This document shows, one piece after another, positions 27,221 through 36,474 of a DNA stretch of 64,000 nt. The stretch is taken from NCBI RefSeq assembly GCF_900461555.1, contig NZ_UGOX01000001.1, positions 3,237,501 to 3,301,500 on the forward strand, read 5' to 3'. Position 1 is the first letter of the stretch; each line of letters begins with the position of its first letter. Both the position numbers and the translations under genes were made by a program. The DNA comes from Legionella quinlivanii (GTDB lineage Bacteria > Pseudomonadota > Gammaproteobacteria > Legionellales > Legionellaceae). The notes beneath the pieces are model-generated. The model was given only the letters and a program-made list of their open reading frames with translations. It was not told where the DNA came from and ran no database searches.

Positions 27221-29023
27221 TTAAGCCGCGCCCAAAATATTGACTCCAGTATTACCAGCCGGGATTTGAGGAGGAGTGGCCGCTGCAATCCAGCTAATTC
27301 CTCCATCCACTGTATGATAAGCCAAAGCCGTATTGTTGCCATTGGTTCCGAGCGCAACGCAATGGATTCCATCGGCATAACAGGCTACATCATTCAATAC
27401 CGCTAATGAAACGACAGTTCCTCCAAAAAAGCTGGAGGCTGTCCAGCTTATACCGCCATTCGTGGTGGTATATCCCACGGGAACAGAGGATGATACGGAG
27501 ATTGTCTGTGTGCCGACGACACTGCACAATTGGCCTGTTACATCACAGGATATCCCATTCAATATAATGCCTGCTGTTAAAGGAAGAGTCAGACTGCTCC
27601 AGGAGTTTCCACCGTCAACGGTCAGGAATGCCATTGGAAAATTATCAGCTCCCATTCCGGAAGGCACAATACGAAACCCTGCAGCAATGCAACGTAAAGC
27701 ACCCGCATCACAGGCAATACTGTTAAGCTGGCCATTCGAGGAGAAGATATTAGCGCTACTCCATGTTGCACCACCATCCAGAGTAACATAACTTACAGGA
27801 CTTACTGTATTGCTGGGAGTCACCGCCTGAGAGCTGCCCACTGCAATGCAGTGCAGACCAGTCGCCGCATCGCAGGACACCCCATTTAAGCCATCCAGAT
27901 TATTGCTTGGAGCCGCCTGAGTCGCGGTTTGATTCCAGTCTGCTCCCCCATTGCCCGAGCTTAAACTCAAAGGCGCTGTTGTCAATGGGTTAATCTGGGG
28001 GGCGTATTTGCCTACAGTAAGACAATCAATAATCTGACCATCGCAGGCCGGGCTTGAAAGAATGTAATCGGTGCCCGGGGGTGCGGTATTAAATGCAGAG
28101 GGTTGCCATATACCGGCAGTGGATGAGGAAACATAGTAACCCATCGAAGTGCTGCCAGTATTCATCGAATTACCTATTTGACCTACGGCGACACAAGTCT
28201 GGCCAGACAGATCACAGGCGACATCCTCCAGAGAAGTGAGCAGCAAAATTGAATCATTCACCGGAATCAGCCCTCCGCCTGTCCATGTATTTCCATTATC
28301 GGAGGAACTGTAAGCAACTGGTGCAGCTATGCCGCCCACCAGCCGTCGTCCAACGGCTCTGAAGGTTTTTACAAAACTGCTGCAGCTTACCACGACATTA
28401 GTGACAGCCGTGTTGCCAATCGTACCTGTGCCGTTACTGACCGTACAAATTTGTGTCGAAGGCTGCGCCCGCACTGTGACCGCATAGTTAGTTCCCGGCG
28501 GCAGGACCGTTGAGAAGGTAAATAAACCATTGGCATTAATCAGCAATGAATCGCTGCCATTGTTCTGCAATACCAGCGAGCTGCCGCTAGCCAAACCATT
28601 GACACTCCCACCCACAGTAAACGCTTGCGGTGGAGGAGGAGGTGGTGGTGGAGGCGGTGTGTTATTATTTTTCAGGGTAATTTTAACCGGATTCAGGTTG
28701 CTGACGGAAAAAATACAATAGCCATTCGCTATGAGGCGACACTCAATGCCCAGATTGGCAAGGCTAAAACCGGGTGTATTAATTTTAATACCGGCAGAGG
28801 GATAGAGATGATTAGGAATAGTTGTGGCAATACTCAGACTCAATGCCGAAACATTGTAATTCTGACATGACAGCGGAGCGACGCCATTAAGACAAAGGGT
28901 AATATTGACAGTGGCTGCCTCGCCGCTGGCCGCTATATTAAAAAATAATCCGGGAATAGCCAGGCAGCTCTGGCTATACAAACCTGCTATTAAAAAGCCA
29001 ATCAGCGTCAATACTTTCTTCAT
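27221..29023 (-). CDS. Secreted repeat protein with poly-proline linker and propeller-like domain
   Basis: The product has 600 residues. A signal peptide (MKKVLTLIGFLIAGLYSQSC, cleavage near LA-IPG) precedes a ~100-residue beta domain, then ten prolines in a row (residues 123-132) and a ~75-residue Ig-like domain (AFTVGGSVNGLASGS...). After this come about seven ~45-50-residue repeats of the pattern VSCD-x6-C-x-VG ... DGG-x-SW. The DGGxxW pattern is the BNR/Asp-box seen in beta-propellers. Two Cys per repeat suggest one disulfide per blade. It is the second gene of an operon with an outer-membrane barrel (18-bp gap). Confidence 0.8.
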   Translation of the reverse strand: MKKVLTLIGFLIAGLYSQSCLAIPGLFFNIAASGEAATVNITLCLNGVAPLSCQNYNVSALSLSIATTIPNHLYPSAGIKINTPGFSLANLGIECRLIANGYCIFSVSNLNPVKITLKNNNTPPPPPPPPPPQAFTVGGSVNGLASGSSLVLQNNGSDSLLINANGLFTFSTVLPPGTNYAVTVRAQPSTQICTVSNGTGTIGNTAVTNVVVSCSSFVKTFRAVGRRLVGGIAAPVAYSSSDNGNTWTGGGLIPVNDSILLLTSLEDVACDLSGQTCVAVGQIGNSMNTGSTSMGYYVSSSTAGIWQPSAFNTAPPGTDYILSSPACDGQIIDCLTVGKYAPQINPLTTAPLSLSSGNGGADWNQTATQAAPSNNLDGLNGVSCDAATGLHCIAVGSSQAVTPSNTVSPVSYVTLDGGATWSSANIFSSNGQLNSIACDAGALRCIAAGFRIVPSGMGADNFPMAFLTVDGGNSWSSLTLPLTAGIILNGISCDVTGQLCSVVGTQTISVSSSVPVGYTTTNGGISWTASSFFGGTVVSLAVLNDVACYADGIHCVALGTNGNNTALAYHTVDGGISWIAAATPPQIPAGNTGVNILGAA

Positions 29024-29041
29024 TTCATAGTCCTGATGAGA

Positions 29042-29794
29042 TTAAATGGTCACTGCACAAACGATCGCATTGGCATGGCCATGACCCGTATTTAAGGTAT
29101 TCAATAATTGATCGCTTAACCGGTTAAATCGTCCCTGCCCCAGATAAAAATACCGATAACCGCACTCCAGGGGCAGTTGACCGAACACATTATTCCACTT
29201 GATACCGACTCCCGCCATAGCGCTCAACACCGTGCTGGTTCGTCCGGAAAAAGCATAGTCAGGCAAGGTGATACCGCCATCAATGGAGCTTTCGTCAAAA
29301 CGGCTGGTTTTGCTGAAATTGGGCCCTATTCCGGCATCAAGTGTTAGTGCATAGTTGTCGCTAAAACCTGTAACATCCGCTTTGGCGGCCAGATAGACAG
29401 GCCAATTGCTGACTGAATAACGATAGGCAAGATTTGTAAATAATTGCTCCTGAGTGACAATCCCGCTTACTGAGGTCCGTGCGAAGGAAACAGTATTCAC
29501 ACCCAAAGAAACATTGAACTGTTCGCGCTCAAGCGCATTGAAGTAGATACCAAGACCAGCAAGCCCTTTAAAACGTGAATGATCGCTTACCGAAAAATGA
29601 TCTCCTGCCAAATCGACAATGTTAATATCCTGGGCGCGCCCGAATGAAGGCCAGAAACCGCCAGCCTGAACTATTATCCGGGGATGGTAGAAAGATGGAG
29701 GTACTGAAGTACCCATATTGCCGGCGGTTGCCGCATGAAAGGAGCTCATCAGGCAAGCGCTTAACAAGCAATGAAAACTATTTTTTACAGCCAT
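29042..29794 (-). CDS. Outer-membrane beta-barrel protein
   Basis: This 250-residue protein has an N-terminal signal peptide (CLLSACLMSSFHAATAG). Alternating hydrophobic strands follow (IYFNALEREQFNVSLGVNTV, FTNLAYRYSVSNWPVYLAAK, YALTLDAGIGPNFSKTSRF), with typical small-barrel turns. The end, HANAIVCAVTI, is compatible with insertion through Bam. It resembles the OmpA/Opa-like porin-domain proteins common in Legionella. It is followed after 18 bp by the secreted propeller gene, so the two may work together at the surface. Confidence 0.75.
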   Translation of the reverse strand: MAVKNSFHCLLSACLMSSFHAATAGNMGTSVPPSFYHPRIIVQAGGFWPSFGRAQDINIVDLAGDHFSVSDHSRFKGLAGLGIYFNALEREQFNVSLGVNTVSFARTSVSGIVTQEQLFTNLAYRYSVSNWPVYLAAKADVTGFSDNYALTLDAGIGPNFSKTSRFDESSIDGGITLPDYAFSGRTSTVLSAMAGVGIKWNNVFGQLPLECGYRYFYLGQGRFNRLSDQLLNTLNTGHGHANAIVCAVTI

Positions 29795-29863
29795 TAATGA
29801 TCTCCCTATCCTCCGCGAAACAGCAATATATCAAAGCAATATTCAATAATGAAGAGAATGACA

Positions 29864-30991
29864 TTAATTCTTTTTCCTGTTCAGAATAAAACAGGATGGC
29901 TTTAATAAAAAACGAAAATAATTCAGAAATGCTAAACCAGTATACGTCACCGGAATATATTTGAATCCTCGCTTAATTAAAAAGAGGCTGGCCCAGGCGG
30001 CAAAATCAGCGCTCATGAAACCTCTTCCCATAGACGAAGTAAAGCGGGAATAGATCATATGCCGATACAGAATATCCCGCTCATGGAAATAGACGCGTGC
30101 TGCTTTGGCGAAATTTCGCTTAGACTGCGCATAGTCTTTTATCTTTTCTCTTCCGAAGCAAGGCTGTATTTCAATCTCTGAACCAACCGCCCATACTTCC
30201 GCCGGATAAAGAGCCTTCGCTTTTACCTGTTTATACAGTTCAATTATTGCAATAAATGAATCACAGTTTGCTTGCTGGGCAAACTGATATTTGGACCCAT
30301 GACAAAGCACCAGAATATCAGTATGCTTTAACAGCGGAATCATTTTTTCATAATCATCATAGTGATAGTCGACTCCAAAACACGGCGTGCTCACGAAAGC
30401 TCCCTCTTTTTCAAGCTGCAGTTTAAAAGCCCCCCCCAAAGCACCGCCTGCCCCGGTTAACATAATTTTTTTTCTGGCGATCTGACAACCAGTTCCCAGA
30501 AAATAATCAATTAGCCGGCATATTGAACCGAAGTAGCGATCAGGAAAAATATGATGCAAAGCATGATACTCCGGTGTAACCAGCAAACCGCCTGGACAGG
30601 CAGGCATAGGCTTTGCGGGCGAATGATTCCTGTCCACTCCTTTCCTGTAAACGGATATAAGGAAAAACCATGTTTCAATCACAATTGTGCTCAAAACAGC
30701 CCCTGCTGAAAAAAAGAAGAGACAAAATAAGCAACCTATTATCTGAATGAGAAACTCGGGGATTGCATGATAGATTAAATTGTCAGACCATAAATCGGCG
30801 TTGATTTTAAGCCGGGTATTCAAAAACTGATGATGCCTGAGATGCCATCGGCCTATACGCCTCAATCGGCTATTAGTAGATTTCAGGCATAAATGAAAGG
30901 CTACATGGATAAAATCAAAAAAAAGCGTGCTTAGACCGCCGATAATCAGCACTTGAACAGCATATTCGAGAAAAAGCAGGCCATTAAGCAT
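29864..30991 (-). CDS. Fused sterol-desaturase-like and Rossmann (SDR-like) protein
   Basis: The product is a 375-residue two-domain protein. Residues 1-165 are hydrophobic and hold the three histidine boxes of the fatty-acid hydroxylase/sterol desaturase family: HVAFH (29-33), HLRHH (50-54) and HALHH (143-147), which bind a di-iron centre. Residues 172-360 hold a Rossmann fold with TGAGGALG (179-186), typical of NAD(P)-binding short-chain dehydrogenases. The layout resembles proteins labelled bifunctional sterol desaturase/short-chain dehydrogenase. The substrate is unknown. No SDR Tyr-x3-Lys motif is obvious in the second half. Confidence 0.8.
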   Translation of the reverse strand: MLNGLLFLEYAVQVLIIGGLSTLFFDFIHVAFHLCLKSTNSRLRRIGRWHLRHHQFLNTRLKINADLWSDNLIYHAIPEFLIQIIGCLFCLFFFSAGAVLSTIVIETWFFLISVYRKGVDRNHSPAKPMPACPGGLLVTPEYHALHHIFPDRYFGSICRLIDYFLGTGCQIARKKIMLTGAGGALGGAFKLQLEKEGAFVSTPCFGVDYHYDDYEKMIPLLKHTDILVLCHGSKYQFAQQANCDSFIAIIELYKQVKAKALYPAEVWAVGSEIEIQPCFGREKIKDYAQSKRNFAKAARVYFHERDILYRHMIYSRFTSSMGRGFMSADFAAWASLFLIKRGFKYIPVTYTGLAFLNYFRFLLKPSCFILNRKKN

Positions 30992-31075
30992 TTTGATGGT
31001 CAGGTATGGAGAAAGGCGCAGTTAATATAGTATAAATACTGTTTTGCAGAAACCATTTAAAGCTACACAATAACT

Positions 31076-31834
31076 ATGAGCATTCGATCGGCGGTAATCA
31101 TCATTCCAACGTTTAATGAATCAGCAACCATTGAAAAAACACTCCATCAGGTATTCCAGTCAGTCTCCAGCTCTGCGCTGGTTTTTTATGTCCTGGTTTT
31201 TGACAGTGGGTCGATAGACCAGACCCGGGAAATCGTGCTGCGCCTGCAAAGCATGTATCCCCGCCTTTATTTGAAAACAGAACCTTGCAAAACAGGACTA
31301 GGTTCAGCCTATATGCAAGCGATGCGTTATGCCCTGAGCGACCTAAAGGCCGACATAATTATTGAATTTGATGCCGATTTGTCGCACCAACCTCATTATT
31401 TGCTGCCAATGGTAGAGCAGTTAGCTAATTATGATGTGGTTGTAGGAAGCCGCTATATTGCGGGTGGAAGTATTCCTTCAAACTGGGGCTGGTATAGGCG
31501 ACTGTTATCCAAAGCGGGGAACTGGTTATGCCAGACCATATTAACCAGCCAATACAAAGATTTTACCAGCGGCTTTAGAGCCTGCCATTCGCAGGTATTA
31601 AACAGGGCTTTGCCCGAACAATTTATTTCCAATGATTTTGCCTATAAGCTGGAATTATTCTGGTCACTGCATAAAACACAGGCCAGAATCATGGAGTATC
31701 CTATCGCCTTCATTGACAGAGCAAAGGGACGAAGCAAACTCCCTGCTAACAGCATCCTCGACAGCTTGCGAGTGTTATTCATCCTGCTGGTCATGCCTCC
31801 GATGAATGATATCCCCTGTTCAAAAACTGAATGA
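31076..31834 (+). CDS. Polyprenol-phosphate mannosyltransferase-like GT2
   Basis: This 252-residue protein resembles DPM1-type enzymes without membrane helices. It starts with SAVIIIPTFNESATIEKTL, has the metal-binding IIEFDADLSHQPHYL and the DFTSGFRACHSQVL signature, and ends with IAFIDRAKGRSKLPANSILD. It transfers a sugar, usually mannose, from a nucleotide donor to polyprenyl phosphate. It is divergent from the desaturase fusion (84-bp gap). Donor specificity cannot be read from sequence. Confidence 0.88.
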   Translation: MSIRSAVIIIPTFNESATIEKTLHQVFQSVSSSALVFYVLVFDSGSIDQTREIVLRLQSMYPRLYLKTEPCKTGLGSAYMQAMRYALSDLKADIIIEFDADLSHQPHYLLPMVEQLANYDVVVGSRYIAGGSIPSNWGWYRRLLSKAGNWLCQTILTSQYKDFTSGFRACHSQVLNRALPEQFISNDFAYKLELFWSLHKTQARIMEYPIAFIDRAKGRSKLPANSILDSLRVLFILLVMPPMNDIPCSKTE

Positions 31835-31933
31835 TGCTTTAAACAATTACCAGGAAAATTGTCGCTTTAGATACACACTTTTCAGCGGCAATGTTTATAA
31901 TTTACTAATTAGAATCTGAACACGGAGTACCGT

Positions 31934-32830
31934 ATGCTTCTCAGAACCTATCAGTTAACCGAAATGCAAATGGATGCATTGACTGACCTCAAAAACAGAT
32001 GCAAGGCCATTGATGGCGGACTGCCAAGTTTCTACCCGCATATTCTGAGACAGAAACGAGAAACAGCCAATAATATTCTATATTATGTTGATAACAGGCT
32101 GGTTGCTTTTTTAAGCGTCTACTTCTTTTATGAGGACGCTTGCGAAGTGAGTATACTGGTAGAACCCGGTTCTCGCCGCCAGGGCCTGGCCAGCAAACTG
32201 CTTTTTAATATCTTGCCGCTTCTCCAGTCAAAAAAAATGAAGCGTCTTATTTTTTCAATGGGCCATAAATTCAATGAGTCCTGGCTTGGCCCTCTGGGAT
32301 TTAACTATCAGCAGAGCGATTATCACATGCAAAGGCAAAGTTATGAGCCCATCCTTGTCAATCATTCCGCGCTTTCTTTTAGGAAAGCGGTTTTTGATGA
32401 CGCCGGATTATTGTGCGAAATTGATAACTCTGCTTTTAAAATGGATGTTCCCAGTAATATTGAGCGCTTCATCCAGATAATGAATGATCCGGATTACAGC
32501 ATCTATCTGGCAATAAAGGGCGAGCAGCCAATCGGCAAAGCACATATTCACTGGCAAAATGATAAGGCCACTTTTTCAGATATCGCCATTTTACCTGAAT
32601 TCCAGGGACAGGGCTTCGGAAGCACCCTTTTGGCTTATTGCATTAACAAGGCGTTGATGCAGGAAGTATATAAATTAACGCTTGACGTTGAAACCACTAA
32701 TCAAAACGCATTAAATCTCTATCTGCGGCATGATTTTAAAATCGCCAGCGTTTATGATTATTGGGTCATCAATATAGAAAAAATACAGACTTTACTGGAA
32801 AGAAGTCATTTCAGCGACGATTCCTGCTGA
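31934..32830 (+). CDS. Double-domain GNAT acetyltransferase
   Basis: This 298-residue protein has two GNAT domains in tandem. The first holds EVSILVEPGSRRQGLASKLL (about residues 72-91). The second holds FSDIAILPEFQGQGFGSTLL (about 215-234) and LTLDVETTNQNALNLYLRHD. Both loops keep the R/Q-x-x-G-x-G/A acetyl-CoA signature. Double-GNAT proteins include mycothiol synthase-like and aminoglycoside-type enzymes; the substrate here is unknown. A TATAAT at 31896-31901 lies 32 bp before the ATG without an obvious -35. Confidence 0.85.
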   Translation: MLLRTYQLTEMQMDALTDLKNRCKAIDGGLPSFYPHILRQKRETANNILYYVDNRLVAFLSVYFFYEDACEVSILVEPGSRRQGLASKLLFNILPLLQSKKMKRLIFSMGHKFNESWLGPLGFNYQQSDYHMQRQSYEPILVNHSALSFRKAVFDDAGLLCEIDNSAFKMDVPSNIERFIQIMNDPDYSIYLAIKGEQPIGKAHIHWQNDKATFSDIAILPEFQGQGFGSTLLAYCINKALMQEVYKLTLDVETTNQNALNLYLRHDFKIASVYDYWVINIEKIQTLLERSHFSDDSC

Positions 32831-32913
32831 TTTCAAGAATTCAGCTTGACAGATTTTCAACGGCCACTTTAGTATTGCCTTTTACGCTTATGGATAGCGC
32901 CTAAGGGTGTGGC

Positions 32914-34140
32914 ATGAAAAAACGTGTTGTTATTACGGGGATGGATCTTGTCTCCTCTATAGGTTGTGGTTTAGACGCTTTTTGGGAAGCTGCAGTGGCA
33001 GGCCGCTGCGGGATTCGGCGGATTCAGCATTACGATCCCAGCCCCTATCCCACCCAGATTGGGGGAGAAGTGACTGATTTGTCACTGGATCATCTGCCCG
33101 AGTTTGACAAAAGCAAACGTTACCCACGCGCAGCGCAGTATGCACTATATTGCGCGCACCATGCTATTGAGCGCGCAGGACTTACGCCTGAGGAATTATC
33201 TCTTGCCGGTACATTTATAGGCACCAGTGTAGGCGGTACGCCAGAATTGGAAAGCGCTTATGAATCCTTTTATAAGCAAAGCTGGAGAAAGATACCTGCA
33301 TTAAGCGTTATTCGCGGCATGCCCAATTCCATTGCCAATTTTGTGGCAATCGCCTTTGGTCTTGGCGGCCCAAATTCCACTATTTCCAATGCCTGTGTGT
33401 CCTCGGCGGAAGCCATTGGCACTGCTTATCAGCATATTGCGCATGGCAGGCTTGCGCTTGCTTTGTGCGGCGGAACCGAATCGCTGTTATGGGAATCGAT
33501 TATGGCAGCCTGGTGCAAGCTGCGAGTCATGTCAACCCAAAATGAACAACCTCAATTATCCTGCCGGCCTTTTGATAAAGAACGGGATGGCATGGTGATG
33601 GCCGATGGCGCCGGCATTCTGGTTCTAGAAGAATTGCAACACGCCAAAGCACGAGGCGCCACCATCTATGCGGAAATTATTGGTTTTGGCGCCAGTTGTG
33701 ATGCCTACCATGTAACTGCCCCGCATACGAAAGGGCAAACCAGGGCGATTGAAACAGCACTTGCCGATGCCAGATTATCAGTAGGTGATGTGCAATATAT
33801 CAATGCACATGGCACAGGAACCCAGTTAAATGACCTGACTGAAACCGAAACCATCAAAGCAGTTTTTGGGGAACGCGCCTATGAAATCCCTATCACTGCC
33901 CAAAAGGCGATGACGGGACACGCCATCGGTGCAGCCGGAGCAATGGAAATTATAGCAACCACCTTAAGCCTGCAGCAGGACATTCTTTTGCCAACTATAA
34001 ATCTTCACAATCCAGACCCAGCCTGTGATTTGGATTATGTGGCAAACCAGGCACGTTCCAAACGCATTGATATCGCTCTCTCGAACCATTTTGCGTTTGG
34101 TGGAGCCAATGCCGCTCTCTTGTTAAGAAGAGTCTATTGA
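32914..34140 (+). CDS. Beta-ketoacyl-ACP synthase II-type (FabF-like)
   Basis: This 408-residue condensing enzyme has the Cys-His-His triad: C161 in ISNACVSSAEAIGTAY, H299 in INAHGTGTQLND and H336 in AMTGHAIGAAGAME. It elongates acyl chains with malonyl-ACP. The nucleophile context NACVSSAEAIG departs from the usual NACASG-type motif. It has no fabG/acpP neighbours, so it is probably a secondary synthase for a special acyl chain rather than the housekeeping FabF. The gene ends at a 10-bp palindrome shared with the convergent gene. Confidence 0.85.
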   Translation: MKKRVVITGMDLVSSIGCGLDAFWEAAVAGRCGIRRIQHYDPSPYPTQIGGEVTDLSLDHLPEFDKSKRYPRAAQYALYCAHHAIERAGLTPEELSLAGTFIGTSVGGTPELESAYESFYKQSWRKIPALSVIRGMPNSIANFVAIAFGLGGPNSTISNACVSSAEAIGTAYQHIAHGRLALALCGGTESLLWESIMAAWCKLRVMSTQNEQPQLSCRPFDKERDGMVMADGAGILVLEELQHAKARGATIYAEIIGFGASCDAYHVTAPHTKGQTRAIETALADARLSVGDVQYINAHGTGTQLNDLTETETIKAVFGERAYEIPITAQKAMTGHAIGAAGAMEIIATTLSLQQDILLPTINLHNPDPACDLDYVANQARSKRIDIALSNHFAFGGANAALLLRRVY

Positions 34141-34144
34141 TCCC

Positions 34145-34169
34145 TTAGCCTCTATAGCTTAGAGGCTAA
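34145..34169. terminator. Bidirectional hairpin between convergent genes
   Basis: TTAGCCTCTA (34145-34154) pairs perfectly with TAGAGGCTAA (34160-34169) across a 5-nt loop. It lies directly after the stop of the FabF-like gene and overlaps the stop codon of the convergent GloVer gene. There is little T-run, so it may act as a weak terminator or 3' stabiliser. Confidence 0.55.
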
Positions 34170-35388
34170 TCTCAAACAATCCACCAGAGCCATGTTTGCC
34201 GCCAAATTCGGTCACTCCATAAAGCGTGTCGGCGGCCAGGCATAATCCTGAACCGGGATTCATTGGTTGTCCATTTGCCCCTGTAAAAACATGCAGTACT
34301 TCAAACCCTGATTTGGGCTCTTCCAGGTCTAATTTGAAGATGGTTCCATAATTGGACTTTGTCGAACCAAAATAATTGGTCGCGCCAAAAAGTGTTTTAC
34401 CATTTGGGCTAAGAACTAGAGCTTGCGGATGGATGCCGTCATGAACGCTAAACTCATGCAATACAGTAGACGAACAGGATTCATCGGATAAATCAATCTT
34501 GAAAATGATTCCGGAGTTATTCCAGTGGCTGGTCTTATAAGCAATCCCATAAATAGCCTGCGTTTTTTCATTTAAGATAATTTTTTCAGGAATGCCGCCA
34601 TTTCGGGAGTCTGCTTCATTGTTGCAATCAAATGAATGTAAATGCTTAAAATGGGGTTCACTTGAATCCGCATTCTCTATCTTAAACAGGCTGCCGCATT
34701 TTTTACTGCCGCCCAAGCTGGTAATCCCATATAAGTCATGACCATCCCGGCTCAGTGCCATGCTTGCAGCCGGTGCCGAACCGTTTTCATCTTCCTGACC
34801 TTTGAAGGCATGAATGACTTCATAAGCAGGCTGCAAGGAATTATCCAGACTAATTCGATAAATAACACCGGAAGTAGAGCGCGGTTCATTTCCAAGCCCC
34901 CCAGATTCGGCGGCACCGTAAAGAAAGTGCTCATCAGGGCTTAAGACTAACCCGCCTTTCAAATCATAACCATCTGCATAGCGTGTTTCGATGTCGGCCT
35001 CATGGAGTACTTGAAAGAAACGCCCATCAATGCTCATTTTAAAAACATCGCCCTGCAGAAAGCCATTGCGTACTCCATAAAGAAATTGCTGTTCCTTATC
35101 CAGCGTTAATTCTCCGGTGAAGTTCAAACGCGCCCCGTCGCGCTGTTTACCTGCTTCCTGCAATATCCCCAGTTCATCCTTGGCAGACTTCAGTTTGAAT
35201 TGATAGATAAAGGAATCTGTATGGCCATACAAGGTTTGATCCTTGCTAATGATTAAGGCATTTTGCGGGGCGCTGCCCAGGTAATAGTCAAACGAATACA
35301 ACATCGAGAATGGGTTTTCCTGACTAATCGCACAGCTCCCGTGTAAAAATAAAAATAAACTGACCCATTGAGTCACAGCACATCTCAT
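34159..35388 (-). CDS. Secreted GloVer-repeat protein
   Basis: The 409-residue protein has an N-terminal signal peptide (LFLFLHGSCAISQ). It is followed by about seven repeats of the kind LYG-x-T/A-x2-GG-x2-GSG-x-I/L-F-x-I, for example YGVTEFGGKHGSGGLFEISL at the C-terminus and TIFKLDLEEPKSGFEVLHVF. This is the choice-of-anchor GloVer tandem-repeat family (TIGR03803-type), probably a beta-propeller-like extracellular module. Function is unknown. AGGAA precedes the ATG. Confidence 0.8.
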   Translation of the reverse strand: MRCAVTQWVSLFLFLHGSCAISQENPFSMLYSFDYYLGSAPQNALIISKDQTLYGHTDSFIYQFKLKSAKDELGILQEAGKQRDGARLNFTGELTLDKEQQFLYGVRNGFLQGDVFKMSIDGRFFQVLHEADIETRYADGYDLKGGLVLSPDEHFLYGAAESGGLGNEPRSTSGVIYRISLDNSLQPAYEVIHAFKGQEDENGSAPAASMALSRDGHDLYGITSLGGSKKCGSLFKIENADSSEPHFKHLHSFDCNNEADSRNGGIPEKIILNEKTQAIYGIAYKTSHWNNSGIIFKIDLSDESCSSTVLHEFSVHDGIHPQALVLSPNGKTLFGATNYFGSTKSNYGTIFKLDLEEPKSGFEVLHVFTGANGQPMNPGSGLCLAADTLYGVTEFGGKHGSGGLFEISL

Positions 35389-35526
35389 AATAATTCCTGG
35401 AAGACAGAAAAGAAGCTAAACCTAAGATCCTAAACATTTTTTTTTCCAAGATATAGAGCTTATAAGATAATTTAAGCAAGATCTTTGAATTTCCGGCCTG
35501 TTCAGTAGATAAACCCCTCTCTCTAA

Positions 35527-35604
35527 CTCTCTCCCAAGGGGAGAGAGGACTTATTAAGGAAGACTCCTTTTAAGAGAAAATCCCTCTCCCAAGTTGGGAG
35601 AGGG
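35527..35604. repeat. Pair of CTCTCCC palindromes
   Basis: Two hairpins lie in the 254-bp gap between the GloVer gene and the cyclophilin: CTCTCTCCC (35527-35535) with GGGAGAGAG (35539-35547), and CCCTCTCCC (35582-35590) with GGGAGAGGG (35596-35604). The second is flanked by TCAGGATGAGGG. Such CCCTCTCCC palindromes are common dispersed intergenic repeats in bacteria; a related hairpin occurs at 60679-60697. The remainder of the gap shows nothing else. Confidence 0.75.
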
Positions 35605-35642
35605 TCAGGATGAGGGTTGATTATAAACCCCCTTCTGCCTGG

Positions 35643-36209
35643 CTATTTTTGAATAGTAATACTTTCAATTACCACAGGGGTTACCGGTTTATCCTGTGAG
35701 TCGGTGGCCGTCTGACTAATCTTGTCAGCGACGTCTTGTCCTGCAGTGACCTGGCCGAACACATTGTAACTGCCTTGCAGAGCAGGAGTGGGTGCAACGG
35801 TAATAAAAAATTGGCTGCCATTGGTGTTTGGGCCGGCATTAGCCATTGCCAGCACACCTGGCTTGTCAAAACTGGCATTGGTGTTTTCATTATCAAACTG
35901 ATAGCCAGGTCCACCGGTGCCGTTGCCAAGGGGATCGCCACCCTGGATCATAAAACCGGCAATCACGCGATGGAAGGTTAAGCCATCATAAAAAGGACGT
36001 TTGACCATTTCACCGGTTTTTGGATCTTTAAATTCTTTTGTACCGGTTGCCAAACCTACAAAATTAGCGACTGTGTTGGGTGCCTGTTCTGAAAATAATT
36101 CGCAGGTAATGGTTCCCTGAGAGGTTTTAATAATCGCAGTTTCTGCATGTGCTGATAGCATACCTGCCATTAAAGTCAACCCGGCAAATAAGGACACTGT
36201 GTTCTTCAT
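35643..36209 (-). CDS. Exported peptidyl-prolyl cis-trans isomerase (cyclophilin)
   Basis: This 188-residue cyclophilin catalyses proline isomerisation, probably in the periplasm. It has a signal peptide (SLFAGLTLMAGMLSAHA) and then TAIIKTSQGTITCELF, YDGLTFHRVIAGFMIQGGDP and GVLAMANAGPNTNGSQFFIT. These contain the active-site Arg, Phe, Met and Gln. AGGGAGA lies 6 nt before the ATG. It is divergent from lpxD. It resembles PpiA, though Legionella carries several cyclophilins. Confidence 0.92.
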   Translation of the reverse strand: MKNTVSLFAGLTLMAGMLSAHAETAIIKTSQGTITCELFSEQAPNTVANFVGLATGTKEFKDPKTGEMVKRPFYDGLTFHRVIAGFMIQGGDPLGNGTGGPGYQFDNENTNASFDKPGVLAMANAGPNTNGSQFFITVAPTPALQGSYNVFGQVTAGQDVADKISQTATDSQDKPVTPVVIESITIQK

Positions 36210-36435
36210 AAAAAATCTCCCTGTGTAACATGTGTGTTAAGATGCAGGGTCAAAATAAACCCGCTCTGTTTCAATTAGCAAATATGTTTCGATAATGCAA
36301 TCTTAATAGTTCTGCTTGCTCCATATCTCCTGTTCAATTAATTAAAATTTGTGCAGACTAGCCAGTTCTACAGCCAAAAAATGAGAAGGCTGCAGAACTT
36401 GGAATCTAAACCACGACAAAACTCTGCAATAGCGT

Positions 36436-36441
36436 TATAAT
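36436..36441 (+). promoter_or_regulatory. Possible -10 element upstream of lpxD
   Basis: A perfect TATAAT lies 33 bp before the lpxD start codon in the 265-bp gap 36210-36474. No good -35 is present 17 bp upstream (CGACAA-like only). Nothing else recognisable is in this gap. Confidence 0.35.
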
Positions 36442-36474
36442 TCCAAACATTTTGCGTGATTGGTAGAATAATCA

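Noticed and set aside
27121-27378. Separate 85-residue leftward gene
   Set aside because: It overlaps the propeller gene in another frame and shows no start signal or recognisable domain.
31861-31933. Complete sigma-70 promoter before the double-GNAT gene
   Set aside because: TATAAT is present at 31896 but no -35 element lies 16-18 bp upstream.
34752-34934. Small ORF inside the GloVer gene
   Set aside because: It is a shadow frame of the repeat protein; the real frame has the signal peptide and repeats.
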